Shown: positions 1-10,157 of the stretch, in pieces
Numbering within the stretch: position 1 is the first letter of the stretch
How the letters are laid out: each line of letters opens with the position of its first letter
Assembly: GCF_050337105.1 (NCBI RefSeq)
Contig: NZ_JAKJSQ010000044.1
Location: 1-38,451, forward strand
Source of the DNA: Aliivibrio_A kagoshimensis
GTDB taxonomy: Bacteria; Pseudomonadota; Gammaproteobacteria; Enterobacterales; Vibrionaceae
Length of the DNA stretch: 38,451 nucleotides
Direction: 5' to 3'
Translations under genes and position numbers: made by a program
Notes under the pieces: generated by a model
What the model was told of the DNA's origin: nothing
The model's database searches: none
Seen by the model: the letters and a program-made list of their open reading frames with translations, nothing else

Positions 1-57
1 GGCAAAAAAAAAGACAAACTAATCGTTTGAAAATTAATTGAGTTTTAGTGTTTTATG

Positions 58-90
58 AATAAAAAAAAGGCCAGAGCAGTTGCTCTGGCC
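58..90 (-). terminator. Intrinsic terminator of gltBD
   Basis: A 9-bp inverted repeat, GGCCAGAGC / GCTCTGGCC with loop AGTT at 69-90, is followed on the minus strand by a run of eight T (68-61). It lies about 87 nt past the gltD stop codon and would end the gltBD transcript. Confidence 0.9.
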
Positions 91-176
91 AATAAATAAT
101 GTTGTATGGAACTATTCTCTATTTATATGCAAATTTTATGCGTTTTATTTCAAAGGTAAAATTTACAGATGGTTAC

Positions 177-1646
177 CTAGGCTGAAAGCATCAAGGAATC
201 AGCTTTAGCTTCTAGGTTGCTGTCACCCATTAAATATTCATCGATAGCTCGAGCCGATTCTCGCCCTTCGTTAATGCAACGGACCACTAATGACTGTCCA
301 GTGCGCATATCACCGGCGGCAAAAATACCTTTTTGGTTGGTTGCAAAGCCTTCAGAAGCCACATTGCCGCGTTCATCCAGTTCAATGTCCAATTGAGCCA
401 GCACACCAGAGGGTTCTGGGTGTAAAAAACCCATCGCTAGGAAGGCGAGATCACAAGGGATGATACGTTCACTGCCGGCGATTTCGGTAAAGCTAGGACG
501 TTCACCTGCAGCAGCTTCACCCCACTGGATGTCAGCGATACGCAACGCTTTTACATTCCCTTTCTCATCGCCAATAAACTCTTTGGTTAGAATATTCCAG
601 TGACGAGCCCCCCCTTCTTCATGAGAGCTGGTGGTTTTCATGATCATTGGATATTCCGGCCAAGGCTGGTTTGCCGGGCGCTGTTCCGGTGGGATTGGCA
701 TGATCTCAACTTGAGTAATGCTTTTCGCCCCGTGTCGGTTAGAGGTTCCCACACAGTCAGAACCTGTATCACCACCACCAATCACGACAACGTGTTGTTG
801 GTTGGCATGAATCTCTTCGGTTTTCAGATCCATCTCATTGGCACGGCGATTATTCTGCGCCAAAAACTGCATGGCGTAGTGCACGCCGTTCAACTCTCGC
901 CCTGGAATCGGAAGATCACGAGGGACGGTTGAGCCGCCAGTGAGTAAGATAACATCAAAATCTTGGCGTAACTGTTGGGCGTTAATATCCACACCCACGT
1001 GAGCGTTGACCTCAAATTTAATACCCGCATCAACCATTAAACCGATTTTGCGATCAATAATGTCCATACCAAGTTTAAAGTCAGGAATACCAAAACGCAG
1101 TAGCCCACCCACTTTTTCATCACGCTCAAAAACCGTGACAGAGTGACCGGCACTGTTTAGCTGCTCTGCTGCCGATAACCCAGCAGGCCCTGAGCCGATG
1201 ATAGCGACTGTTTTTCCCGTGCGCGCATGAGGTTTTTTCGCTTTGGCATACCCTTCACGGTAAGCGGTCTCTACGATGGTTTTTTCAATGTTACAGATAG
1301 TAATAGGATCTTGATTGATCCCTAATACACAGCCACTCTCACAAGGCGCTGGACAGACTCTGCCCGTGAACTCTGGGAAATTATTGGTGGAACTTAATAT
1401 GTTCCAAGCCTCTTCCCAACTGTCACGGAAGACCGCATCGTTAAAGTCGGGAATGATATTGCCAATCGGGCAGGCGTTGTGGCAAAACGGAACACCACAA
1501 TCCATACAACGAGAAGCTTGTGTATTGATCTTATCTCCAAACTCTTCGTTTAAAACAAACTCTTTATTGTCTTGAATACGAACACTTGGCTCTACTTTGT
1601 TTGGCAGTTGACGGCCAAACTCTAAAAATCCAGTAGGCTTACCCAT
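177..1646 (-). CDS. gltD: Glutamate synthase (NADPH) small subunit
   Basis: Beta subunit of glutamate synthase. It takes electrons from NADPH through FAD and iron-sulfur centres and passes them to GltB, where glutamine plus 2-oxoglutarate become two glutamates (GS-GOGAT ammonia assimilation, cytosol). Seen: an N-terminal cysteine-rich [4Fe-4S] region (CMDCGVPFCHNACP, then CPAPCESGC), an FAD-binding GSGPAG motif, and an NADPH-binding GGGDTGSDC motif. I chose the ATG at 1646, giving 489 aa and the family N-terminus MGKPTGFLEF, because GGAG lies just upstream; an earlier ATG at 1679 has no such support. The start overlaps the end of gltB by 8 nt, so translation is probably coupled. Confidence 0.96.
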   Translation of the reverse strand: MGKPTGFLEFGRQLPNKVEPSVRIQDNKEFVLNEEFGDKINTQASRCMDCGVPFCHNACPIGNIIPDFNDAVFRDSWEEAWNILSSTNNFPEFTGRVCPAPCESGCVLGINQDPITICNIEKTIVETAYREGYAKAKKPHARTGKTVAIIGSGPAGLSAAEQLNSAGHSVTVFERDEKVGGLLRFGIPDFKLGMDIIDRKIGLMVDAGIKFEVNAHVGVDINAQQLRQDFDVILLTGGSTVPRDLPIPGRELNGVHYAMQFLAQNNRRANEMDLKTEEIHANQQHVVVIGGGDTGSDCVGTSNRHGAKSITQVEIMPIPPEQRPANQPWPEYPMIMKTTSSHEEGGARHWNILTKEFIGDEKGNVKALRIADIQWGEAAAGERPSFTEIAGSERIIPCDLAFLAMGFLHPEPSGVLAQLDIELDERGNVASEGFATNQKGIFAAGDMRTGQSLVVRCINEGRESARAIDEYLMGDSNLEAKADSLMLSA

Positions 1647-4600
1647 TGATGGCCTCCAACTCTTCCTTGTTTGCCGCATTGGCTTTACGTTTATTAAGCA
1701 CCGCTTTGTAATCCCTTGGCATCACTTTCACCATCTTCTGAAGGTTCTCTTCAAAGTTTGATAGGAAGGTTTGTGCCACGCTGCTGCCTGTGTAAGAGAG
1801 TTGTTTGGTCAACATCTCTTTAAGGAGTGCTTTGTCTTCTTCTTCGATAGGGTCAAGATCAACCAGCTCGGCGTTGAGTTTGGTTTCAAAGTCACCGAAT
1901 TGATCCCAAACATAAGCGATTCCGCCACTCATGCCTGCTGCGAAATTACGTCCTGTTTGACCTAAGATAACCGCAATACCCCCTGTCATGTATTCACAAC
2001 CGTGGTCTCCGATACCTTCAACGACAACGCGAGCCCCTGAGTTACGAACACAGAAACGTTCGCCAGCCAGACCACGAATGTAAGACTCTCCAGATGTCGC
2101 CCCATAGAAACAGACGTTACCAACCACGATATTATCTTCAGGAACAATGTCCGAGTTGGCATCTGGATAGAGCACTAACGTACCGCCAGAAAGCCCTTTA
2201 CCCCAGTAGTCATTGGCGTCGCCTTCGACTTCAAATTTCACGCCTTTTGCTAGGAATGCCCCTAAGCTTTGACCGGCACTGCCTTTGAACTTGACGTTCA
2301 TCGGTTGGGGTAGACCTTGATCTTTGTAGATCTTAGATATTTCGTTAGAGAGCATAGTACCCACACTTCGATCGGTATTGATGATGTCAAATTCAACATC
2401 AACCTGCTTGCCCTCATAAAGAGCAGGCGCCACGCTTTCAATCAATTTACGGTCTAAAACACTCTCTAAATTATGATCTTGTTGGCGCTGATTGAAAATA
2501 CCGTCTTCAGCACGAGCTGGTTCATTGAACAGGACAGGGCTTAAATCAAGATTTTTGTATTTCCAGTGTCCGATGTTGTCGCGAATTTTTAGCTTGTGTG
2601 ATTGACCGACCATCTCTTCAATGGTTTTGAAGCCAAGTTCAGCCATCACTTCACGTAACCCTTCAGCCATGTACTGGAAGAAAGTCACCACATCTTCTAC
2701 GCGGCCATCAAAGCGCTCACGCAGGGTTTTGTTCTGAGTTGCGATACCGACAGGACAGGTGTTTTTATGACATTTACGCATCATAATACAGCCTTCAACT
2801 ACTAGTGCAGCAGTAGCAACTCCCCACTCTTCAGCACCGAGCAGCGTGGCTACGGCTAAATCACGAGGGGTTTTCATCTGACCATCTGACTGGACAACAA
2901 TACGGTTACGCAGACCGTTTTTCAGTAGGGTCTGGTGCGTTTCTGCAAGGCCTAGTTCCCATGGAAGACCAGTGTGACGAATCGAAGACATCGGAGATGC
3001 ACCTGTTCCGCCATCAAAACCTGCAATGAGAACCACGTCAGCTTTCGCTTTAGCAACACCTGAAGCAATGGTACCAACGCCAGCTTCAGACACGAGCTTA
3101 ACGTTCACTCGTCCATTTCGGTTGGCATTTTTTAGATCGTAAATCAACTGAGCCAGATCTTCGATTGAATAGATATCATGATGGGGGGGGGGAGAAATCA
3201 GTCCGACACCTGGGGTTGAGTGACGAGTTGCACCAATCCAGTCATCGACTTTATCTCCAGGTAGCTGCCCGCCTTCGCCTGGTTTTGCACCTTGTGCCAT
3301 TTTGATTTGAATCTCATCGGCATTAGAAAGGTAATATGAGGTAACACCGAAGCGACCCGAGGCAACTTGCTTAATGGCAGAACGCTCCCAATCACCGTTT
3401 GATTTCTTCTCAAATCGGGCGGGGTCTTCCCCCCCTTCTCCAGAGTTAGATTTAGCGCCAATTCGATTCATGGCAACGGCTAACGTAGAGTGAGCTTCGT
3501 GTGAGATAGAGCCAAAGCTCATTGCACCGGTGGCAAATCGTTTTAAGATGCTCTCAATCGGTTCAACTTCCGCCAGAGGAATGGATCCTGCTGGGTTTTT
3601 AATGAACTCCAATTGGCTTCTGAGCGTTGCAGCGTTATCACCTTGAGCATCGACAGCGTGAGCATACTGTTTGAACTGGTCATAACTCTTATTACGCGTT
3701 GATTCTTGTAGTAGTGAGATGGTTTCTGGGTTGAACAGGTGCTTTTCACCACGCTGCTTCCATTGATAAACACCACCGACATCCAACAGTTGAACTGGAA
3801 TTTCACGGGTTGGGTAACCAATACGATGGCGAATCAGCACTTCTTGTGCAATGTCATCAATGGTTAAGCCTTGGATACGTGAAACCGTGCCAGTGAAGTA
3901 TTTATCAACCACTGATTTACTGATACCAAGCGCTTCAAATATCTGAGCACCGTGATAAGACTGCAATGTTGAGATCCCCATTTTTGAGAAAATCTTAAGC
4001 AGTCCAGCATTCACCCCTTTACGGTAGTTATTGAAGAGGTCGTCAGTAGCAACTTCTGGATCAAGTTTGCGTTTACGCTGTAGATCCACCAAGGTTTCAG
4101 TAACTAGGTATGGGTTCACTGCGTTAGCGCCATAACCTACAAGCGTTGCAAAATGGTGAGTTTCACGAGCATCGCCCGTTTCAACCACGATGTCACATTT
4201 AATTCTTAACCCTTTACGGATCAAGTGGTGATGCACCGCGCCAACGGCCAGCATCGCCGGGATTGCAGCGTGATTCGAGTTCACAGCACGGTCGGTTAGA
4301 ATAATAATGGAGTAGCCGTCGTTGACCGCATCTTCTGAATATTGGCAGATACGTTTTAGGGCACGTTGTAATTTACCTAATTCACCATTAGCTCTAAATA
4401 CGATGTCCAATGTTTTCGCTTGTAAGTGCTCTTTATCGATAGCACGAATTTTTTCTAGCTCTGCGTTGGACAGTACTGGCGACTCAAGCTCTACTTTCTG
4501 ACAGTGCTCAGGCGTTTCTGTCAGCAGGTTTTGATCTTTGCCTAAATAAGTATTTAACGACATCACCATACGCTCACGAATCGGATCGATCGGCGGGTTG

Positions 4601-6186
4601 GTGACTTGCGCAAAGAGCTGTTTAAAGTAGTTAGAGAGGTGCTGCGATTGATGCGATAAGATCGCTAGTGGCCAATCGGCGCCCATGGCACTGAGAGGTT
4701 CATAACCGGTTTTTGCCAGCGGAACAATGATCTCATTGACCTCTTCTGAACTGACACCAAAAGCTTGTTGGTGGTGCAGTAAACGTTCAGGGGTAGGTTG
4801 GTGGTGCATGTTGTCTGCTTCTGGCAGCGCTTTTAGGCTAAGAAGATTACTTTGTATCCACGACTCGTAAGGTTGCGAGGTGGCAATACTGTCTTTTACC
4901 TCTTCATCAGAGATGATTCGACCCTGTTCTAAATCGGCAACAAAAATACGCCCAGGCTGTAAACGACCACGGAATTGAACGTTTTCGGGTTTAATATCCA
5001 CTACACCGGACTCAGAGGCCATAATGAGGAAGTCATCTTTAGTCACGGTATAACGAGAAGGGCGAAGACCATTCCTGTCTAGCGTCGCACCAACTTGAAC
5101 CCCATCGGTGAAACAGACTGACGCTGGGCCATCCCAAGGCTCCATCACATTGGCATGGTATTGATAAAAAGCACGGCGCTTAGGATCCATGTTTTTATTC
5201 TCTTGCCACGCCTCAGGGATCAACATCATCAATGCATGCGGTAGGCTTCTACCTGAGAGCACCAAAAGTTCTAACGCCATATCGAAGTTAGAGGAGTCAG
5301 AGGATCCCTCTTGGCAGATAGGCAGTAGCATGTTGATCTCTTGCTGACTGAATAATTTGGACTCAAGAATCGCTTCACGAGCCTTCATCCAGTTTAAGTT
5401 ACCTCGAACGGTATTGATTTCACCGTTATGAGCGATATACCTAAAAGGTTGTGCCAGACGCCAGCGAGGGAATGTATTGGTTGAGAAGCGAGAATGAACC
5501 AGTGCTAAAGCGGTAACCATGGTTGGGTTTTGCAGGTCTAAAAAGTACTGAGGAACCTGCTCAGTGGTTAATTGACCTTTGTATACTAAGGTCTTGTAAG
5601 AGAGGGAGTTGATATAAAAATCATCACCAATATTGGAGACACTCTCTAAGCAGACACGTATGGTGTAGTTACGCAGCACATACAGCTTACGTTCTAACAC
5701 AGCAGGATCCATACTTGGGCCACCAGTAACAAATAGGTGTTCAAACTGGGGCTCTGTGGTTAGTGGATCTGCACCTAACATACTGTTATCAACTGGAAGC
5801 GTTCGGTAACCGATAATCTCAAGATCAAGCCGGTTAGCATTGCGCTCAATAATGTCACGACACTGCTGACGTTTGTGCTCATCTTTAGGAAAAAGAACCA
5901 CACCGACGCCATATTGGTCAAACTTCGGCAAGGTAATGCCTAATTTCAATGCTTCTTCTAATAGAAACTCATGGGGTTTCTGCAACAGAATACCTGCGCC
6001 ATCACCACTCGAGGGGTCACAGCCTTGACCGCCACGGTGCTCCATACGGGCAAGCATATCTAGAGCTTGAGTAACGATATCGTGAGATTTTCGATTTTTA
6101 AGGTGTGCGACAAAACCGATACCACAGGCATCGTGCTCTAACTCAGGTACATACATACCTTGTGGTTTTTGCTCTTGATCTATCAT
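1639..6186 (-). CDS. gltB: Glutamate synthase (NADPH) large subunit
   Basis: Alpha subunit of glutamate synthase, 1515 aa, the usual length. Glutamine is hydrolysed in the N-terminal Ntn-type amidotransferase domain, and ammonia is channelled to the FMN synthase domain to make glutamate. Seen: the likely nucleophile Cys21 in HDACGIGF, preceded by about 20 residues that are removed in this family; the FMN/synthase core with GEGGEDPAR and SPPPHHDIYS; [3Fe-4S] cysteines in CIMMRKCHKNTC; and the glycine-rich C-terminal beta-helix domain (MTGGIAVILG...GMSGGIAYV). A GGAAGGA ribosome site precedes the ATG. It is the first gene of gltBD and diverges from yhcC. Odd: codons 999-1002 contain an uninterrupted run of ten C (plus-strand G run at 3183-3192). 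Confidence 0.97.
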   Translation of the reverse strand: MIDQEQKPQGMYVPELEHDACGIGFVAHLKNRKSHDIVTQALDMLARMEHRGGQGCDPSSGDGAGILLQKPHEFLLEEALKLGITLPKFDQYGVGVVLFPKDEHKRQQCRDIIERNANRLDLEIIGYRTLPVDNSMLGADPLTTEPQFEHLFVTGGPSMDPAVLERKLYVLRNYTIRVCLESVSNIGDDFYINSLSYKTLVYKGQLTTEQVPQYFLDLQNPTMVTALALVHSRFSTNTFPRWRLAQPFRYIAHNGEINTVRGNLNWMKAREAILESKLFSQQEINMLLPICQEGSSDSSNFDMALELLVLSGRSLPHALMMLIPEAWQENKNMDPKRRAFYQYHANVMEPWDGPASVCFTDGVQVGATLDRNGLRPSRYTVTKDDFLIMASESGVVDIKPENVQFRGRLQPGRIFVADLEQGRIISDEEVKDSIATSQPYESWIQSNLLSLKALPEADNMHHQPTPERLLHHQQAFGVSSEEVNEIIVPLAKTGYEPLSAMGADWPLAILSHQSQHLSNYFKQLFAQVTNPPIDPIRERMVMSLNTYLGKDQNLLTETPEHCQKVELESPVLSNAELEKIRAIDKEHLQAKTLDIVFRANGELGKLQRALKRICQYSEDAVNDGYSIIILTDRAVNSNHAAIPAMLAVGAVHHHLIRKGLRIKCDIVVETGDARETHHFATLVGYGANAVNPYLVTETLVDLQRKRKLDPEVATDDLFNNYRKGVNAGLLKIFSKMGISTLQSYHGAQIFEALGISKSVVDKYFTGTVSRIQGLTIDDIAQEVLIRHRIGYPTREIPVQLLDVGGVYQWKQRGEKHLFNPETISLLQESTRNKSYDQFKQYAHAVDAQGDNAATLRSQLEFIKNPAGSIPLAEVEPIESILKRFATGAMSFGSISHEAHSTLAVAMNRIGAKSNSGEGGEDPARFEKKSNGDWERSAIKQVASGRFGVTSYYLSNADEIQIKMAQGAKPGEGGQLPGDKVDDWIGATRHSTPGVGLISPPPHHDIYSIEDLAQLIYDLKNANRNGRVNVKLVSEAGVGTIASGVAKAKADVVLIAGFDGGTGASPMSSIRHTGLPWELGLAETHQTLLKNGLRNRIVVQSDGQMKTPRDLAVATLLGAEEWGVATAALVVEGCIMMRKCHKNTCPVGIATQNKTLRERFDGRVEDVVTFFQYMAEGLREVMAELGFKTIEEMVGQSHKLKIRDNIGHWKYKNLDLSPVLFNEPARAEDGIFNQRQQDHNLESVLDRKLIESVAPALYEGKQVDVEFDIINTDRSVGTMLSNEISKIYKDQGLPQPMNVKFKGSAGQSLGAFLAKGVKFEVEGDANDYWGKGLSGGTLVLYPDANSDIVPEDNIVVGNVCFYGATSGESYIRGLAGERFCVRNSGARVVVEGIGDHGCEYMTGGIAVILGQTGRNFAAGMSGGIAYVWDQFGDFETKLNAELVDLDPIEEEDKALLKEMLTKQLSYTGSSVAQTFLSNFEENLQKMVKVMPRDYKAVLNKRKANAANKEELEAING

Positions 6187-6713
6187 AGATACATCCTTCC
6201 AGTTAAATCAGGCGCAACTTGTCTGGTGCAAATTTTCGCCATGTCCATATATTTATTGAGAACCTACGGAGTGCATAACTCAAGGTAAAGTAGGTCTGAA
6301 TCCATTCTGTGCTTCGCGGAAAAAACTTTTGTTTTGGTGCAAAGCAACGTAATCCATTGTGGTTTTCTTTCGAGGAAATCAAAAATATTGAATTCCGAAT
6401 AAGGAGGGGTGAAAACCACTATTCTGACTCAGTGATATGTTGTCACTGGTGAAACATAAATCAGAATTTATTGTAACTATGCTACATTTTTGTCAGCTTA
6501 AATGCCATTTTTAATTTTTTAAGAAGATATGCTATTTAGTTCATTTGAGGAGTTTAAACCGTTAAATTTATCATTTGTGAGGCTTTTGTTGCTCTTTTGT
6601 GTGTTTTTATTGATTTAGTTAAAGGCAAATGCAATCAACCTCATATATTGTAATGTGTTTTTTAGTTACGAAATGGAATTATATTTTCATTTTATATTGT
6701 TACGGTACATTCA
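6187..6713. other. gltB / yhcC divergent intergenic region
   Basis: This AT-rich stretch of 527 nt must hold the promoters for gltBD (leftward) and yhcC (rightward). I could not place either promoter with confidence. It contains a nested inverted repeat at 6421-6467, described separately, and short open frames that I do not accept as genes. I see no transposon, RNA gene or recognisable riboswitch. Confidence 0.6.
6421..6467. repeat. Nested inverted repeat
   Basis: Outer arms ATTCTGA (6421-6427) and TCAGAAT (6461-6467) enclose inner arms CAGTGA (6430-6435) and TCACTG (6443-6448). The inner spacer is 7 nt. It could be an operator or an RNA hairpin in the gltB leader; nothing in the sequence decides between them. 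Confidence 0.5.
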
Positions 6714-7652
6714 ATGCAACTTCATAAACTTATCAATATGTTCGGCATGGATCTTCAAAGAAGACATGGTGAAAAAGTCCATAAATTGACCTTGCATGGC
6801 GGGTTTACTTGCCCGAATCGAGATGGAACGATTGGCCGAGGTGGATGTACATTTTGTAACGTATCTTCGTTTTCTGATGAACAAACTCAATATAAACCGA
6901 TAACGGTTCAGTTAGCCGATCGAGCAAAAAAAACGGATAGGGCACAAAAATATCTTGCCTATTTTCAAGCCTACACCAGCACTTATGCAGAAGTTCAACG
7001 ATTAAAAATCATGTATGAAGAGGCTCTACTTGCCAGTGACATCGTGGGTTTATGTGTAGGTACTCGTCCAGACTGTGTACCTAATGAAGTGCTGTTTCTA
7101 TTAGCAGGATACGTTGCACAAGGGTATGAGGTATGGCTTGAACTTGGGTTGCAAACCTCTAATGATAAAACGTTGCAGCGTATCAACCGAGGGCACGATT
7201 TCGCATGTTATGAAGGTATTGCTAAGCAGGCCAGAGCCTTAGGAATAAAAGTGTGTACTCATTTGATTGTCGGGCTCCCTGGCGAGCAACGCGTCGATAA
7301 TATACAGACACTTCAACAGGTGATTGATGCAGGGACAGACGGCATTAAATTGCACCCACTGCATATTGTAGAGGGAAGCACGATGGCCAAAGCGTGGCGA
7401 GCGGGACGATTAGAAGCGATAGAGATGAGTGAGTATGTTTCGATTGCCAGCGAGTTAATTCGAATGACCCCCCCTGATGTGATTTACCATCGTATCTCTG
7501 CTACTGCTCAGCAGCCTATCTTATTGTCACCACTCTGGTGTGAGCAGCGGTGGTTAGCGATGACTGGGATCTGGAACGATATTGAACAAAATGGCGCCCA
7601 AGGTAGTCTACTCAATCGACCGTTTATTTATACGCCGCCGGATAAAAGCTAA
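6714..7652 (+). CDS. yhcC: Radical SAM protein, YhcC/TIGR01212 family
   Basis: A 312-aa radical S-adenosylmethionine enzyme. The N-terminal cluster motif is CPNRDGTIGRGGCTFC, with the wide spacing between the first and second cysteine typical of the YhcC family. Members bind one [4Fe-4S] cluster; I know of no firmly established substrate. Further family features are the GTRPDC and LELGLQT strings and the HLIVGLPGE string in the barrel. It sits between gltB (divergent) and arcB (same strand), the same neighbourhood as in enterobacteria. The 135-nt gap to arcB has no terminator, so some arcB transcription could start here. Function beyond the family is unknown. Confidence 0.9.
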   Translation: MQLHKLINMFGMDLQRRHGEKVHKLTLHGGFTCPNRDGTIGRGGCTFCNVSSFSDEQTQYKPITVQLADRAKKTDRAQKYLAYFQAYTSTYAEVQRLKIMYEEALLASDIVGLCVGTRPDCVPNEVLFLLAGYVAQGYEVWLELGLQTSNDKTLQRINRGHDFACYEGIAKQARALGIKVCTHLIVGLPGEQRVDNIQTLQQVIDAGTDGIKLHPLHIVEGSTMAKAWRAGRLEAIEMSEYVSIASELIRMTPPDVIYHRISATAQQPILLSPLWCEQRWLAMTGIWNDIEQNGAQGSLLNRPFIYTPPDKS

Positions 7653-7787
7653 AACTGGTTAACAATTGACAATAAAAATCCGCTTTTGTGAATAACCCTG
7701 CTTTATATAAAGGTAATTACAATTGTTGCTATGAGTCCGATGTAAGTCGCTATATCATCGTTTGACTTAATAAAGATGGATGGTTAC

Positions 7788-10157
7788 ATGAAGTATTTGA
7801 AGAATCTTGCCCAATTTTACGTCGATCTAATGGTAAAGCTGGGGATCATTAAATTTAGTATTTTGCTGGCTAGTGCGCTAGTGGCATTAGCGGTGATCAT
7901 TCAAGTGGGCGTTACGCTGGCTTTGAGTGGTGAGATACTGAAAATTGATATTCTTCGATCTGTCTTTTTTGGTTTACTGATCACTCCATGGGCCGTCTTT
8001 TTTCTCTCGGTCGTGGTTGATCATCTGGAAGATTCTCGTCAACGTTTAACCCGCTTAGTCTCTAAATTAGAACAGATGCGCTCACGTGACTTAGAGCTAA
8101 ATGATCAACTTAAGGGCAACATTCAGCAGCTTAATCAAGAAATAGAAGAGAGAGAGAAAGCCGAGCTGGGTAGGCAGGAGGCGATTCAAGATCTTGAGAA
8201 TGAAATGTATGAGCGCGAAAAGGCTCAAATGGCACTTTCTGAGCGCAGTGCACTTCTTCGTTCATTTCTCGATTCATCGCCTGACATCATCTATTACCGA
8301 AATGAAAAGGGTGAGTTCTCTGGCTGTAACCGAGCCATTGAAGAGCTGATCGGTAAGACAGAGAAAGAGTTAATTGGACTGACTCCTTGGGATGTCTATA
8401 GCAAAGAGATCGCTTCGGTGGTAGTGAAAACCGATGAACAGGTGTTTAAAGAAAATAAGTCATTAACGTATGAGCAGTGGTTGGTGTATCCGGATGGAAG
8501 AAAAGCGTGCTTTGAGTTAAGTAAACTGCCATTTTACAGTCGTGATAATCGTCATCTTGGTTTGGTAGGCTTTGGGCGAGACATTACTGAACGTAAACAG
8601 TATGAAGATGATCTTGAAAAAGCCAGTCGCGAAAAAACCACCTTTATTTCGACGATTAGTCATGAGCTACGTACGCCACTGAATGGTATCGTTGGTTTAA
8701 GTCGTATGCTGCTTGATACACAGCTTGATGACGAACAAAGAAATTACATGCGCACCATTAATGTCAGCGCGATTACTTTAGGCAATATTTTTAATGACAT
8801 TATCGATATGGACAAATTTGATCGTCGAAAACTAGAGCTTATGATCGAGCCGCTCAACTTTATTGATTTTGTCACTGAAATTGAGAACATCTCTGGATTA
8901 ATGGCTGAGCAGAAGGGATTACGGTTTAACCTTGAAAGAGTGACAGATCTACCAAATCAAATTGAGGTGGATGGGACAAGACTTAGACAGGTATTGTGGA
9001 ATCTCATCGGTAACGCCACCAAGTTTACCAAAGAGGGGAGTGTCATCCTTTCAGTAAGTTGTGAAGTGGTGGATAAGATCGCCCACATTACCTTCGAAGT
9101 AGAAGATACAGGTATTGGTATTCCTGAGTCAGAGATAGATAAGATCTTTGCGATGTATTATCAAGTGAAACAGAGCAATGATAATCTGCATGCTGTGGGA
9201 ACAGGTATTGGACTCGCTGTGTCTGGGCAGTTAATAAAAATGATGGGCGGAGAGTTGACCGCGAGTAGTGAAGAGGGATTTGGCAGTACATTTACCGCCA
9301 GTATTGCCGTTCCAATCAGTGATTCAGTGATCGATGAAACCATTGTCCCTGCGAAAAAAGAGTCAAGCTTACGCATCTTTATGGTGGAAGATATTGAGTT
9401 GAATATTACTGTGGCACGCTCGTTACTTGAGAGTCTAGGCCACAGTGTCGATGTTGCGATGCGTGGTGATGAAGCGATTGTTGCCTTCTCCCCTGATAAG
9501 TATGACCTCGTATTATTGGATATTCAGTTGCCAGATATGACTGGCTTTGATATTGCTCAGCACTTTAGAGCGACGTATGACCATTTACCTCCATTAGTGG
9601 CGCTAACCGCGAACGTATTGAAGGACAAAACTGAATACTTTACCAAAGGTATGGATGAGGCGATCAGCAAGCCGCTAAGTGTTCAATCACTATCAAACGT
9701 GATTGAGAAGTTAATGATCAACAGCGATCATCGTAAGACGAAAAAGCGGGATCAGAGATCTGAAACGTTACCTGCTAAATCAATAAGAAAAAATGAACCC
9801 CTGTTTACAAAATTACTGGATTTAGAGATGCTTGAATCCTATATTGAGATTGTTGGAACGGGGCCAATTATTGACAGTATCACGATGTTTGAGGAGCTTA
9901 TGCCTGGGTATTTAGAGATTTTAGACTCTAACATGACAGCCAAAGATCAAGATGGCATTGTTTGTGAAACCCATAAAATTAAAGGTGCAGCAGGTTCTAT
10001 TGGGTTGAAACACATCCAATCTGTGGCGCAAAAAGCACAATCACCAGAGCATCCTGCTTGGTGGGAGAATATTAATGACTGGGTTGAAGAGATTAAAAAT
10101 GAATATCAAGATGATATTAAAACGTTAAAACAGTGGTTAGAGTTGAGAGGTAAATAA
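7788..10157 (+). CDS. arcB: Aerobic respiration control sensor kinase ArcB
   Basis: Tripartite membrane sensor kinase that reads quinone redox state and phosphorylates ArcA when respiration is limited. Seen in order: two N-terminal membrane helices (about 20-75), a coiled coil (about 75-155), a PAS domain, the histidine kinase with HELRTP, an HATPase domain (NATKF, DTGIGI, GTGIGL), a receiver with the LLDIQLPD aspartate, and a C-terminal HPt with THKIKGAAG. With the ATG at 7788 (789 aa) the residues fall at His292, Cys180 and Cys241, the numbers known for E. coli ArcB; receiver Asp is 578 and HPt His is 729. This supports 7788 over an in-frame ATG at 7776. Both redox-active cysteines are kept, so disulfide-based sensing is expected. 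Confidence 0.97.
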   Translation: MKYLKNLAQFYVDLMVKLGIIKFSILLASALVALAVIIQVGVTLALSGEILKIDILRSVFFGLLITPWAVFFLSVVVDHLEDSRQRLTRLVSKLEQMRSRDLELNDQLKGNIQQLNQEIEEREKAELGRQEAIQDLENEMYEREKAQMALSERSALLRSFLDSSPDIIYYRNEKGEFSGCNRAIEELIGKTEKELIGLTPWDVYSKEIASVVVKTDEQVFKENKSLTYEQWLVYPDGRKACFELSKLPFYSRDNRHLGLVGFGRDITERKQYEDDLEKASREKTTFISTISHELRTPLNGIVGLSRMLLDTQLDDEQRNYMRTINVSAITLGNIFNDIIDMDKFDRRKLELMIEPLNFIDFVTEIENISGLMAEQKGLRFNLERVTDLPNQIEVDGTRLRQVLWNLIGNATKFTKEGSVILSVSCEVVDKIAHITFEVEDTGIGIPESEIDKIFAMYYQVKQSNDNLHAVGTGIGLAVSGQLIKMMGGELTASSEEGFGSTFTASIAVPISDSVIDETIVPAKKESSLRIFMVEDIELNITVARSLLESLGHSVDVAMRGDEAIVAFSPDKYDLVLLDIQLPDMTGFDIAQHFRATYDHLPPLVALTANVLKDKTEYFTKGMDEAISKPLSVQSLSNVIEKLMINSDHRKTKKRDQRSETLPAKSIRKNEPLFTKLLDLEMLESYIEIVGTGPIIDSITMFEELMPGYLEILDSNMTAKDQDGIVCETHKIKGAAGSIGLKHIQSVAQKAQSPEHPAWWENINDWVEEIKNEYQDDIKTLKQWLELRGK

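Noticed and set aside
6430..6448. CRP site in the gltB/yhcC gap
   Set aside because: The inner arms are 7 nt apart instead of 6 and lack the full TGTGA/TCACA arms.
6529..6618. 29-codon frame with a hydrophobic C-terminus (MLFSSFEEF...)
   Set aside because: Ribosome site weak and too close to the ATG; low-complexity AT-rich DNA readily gives such frames.
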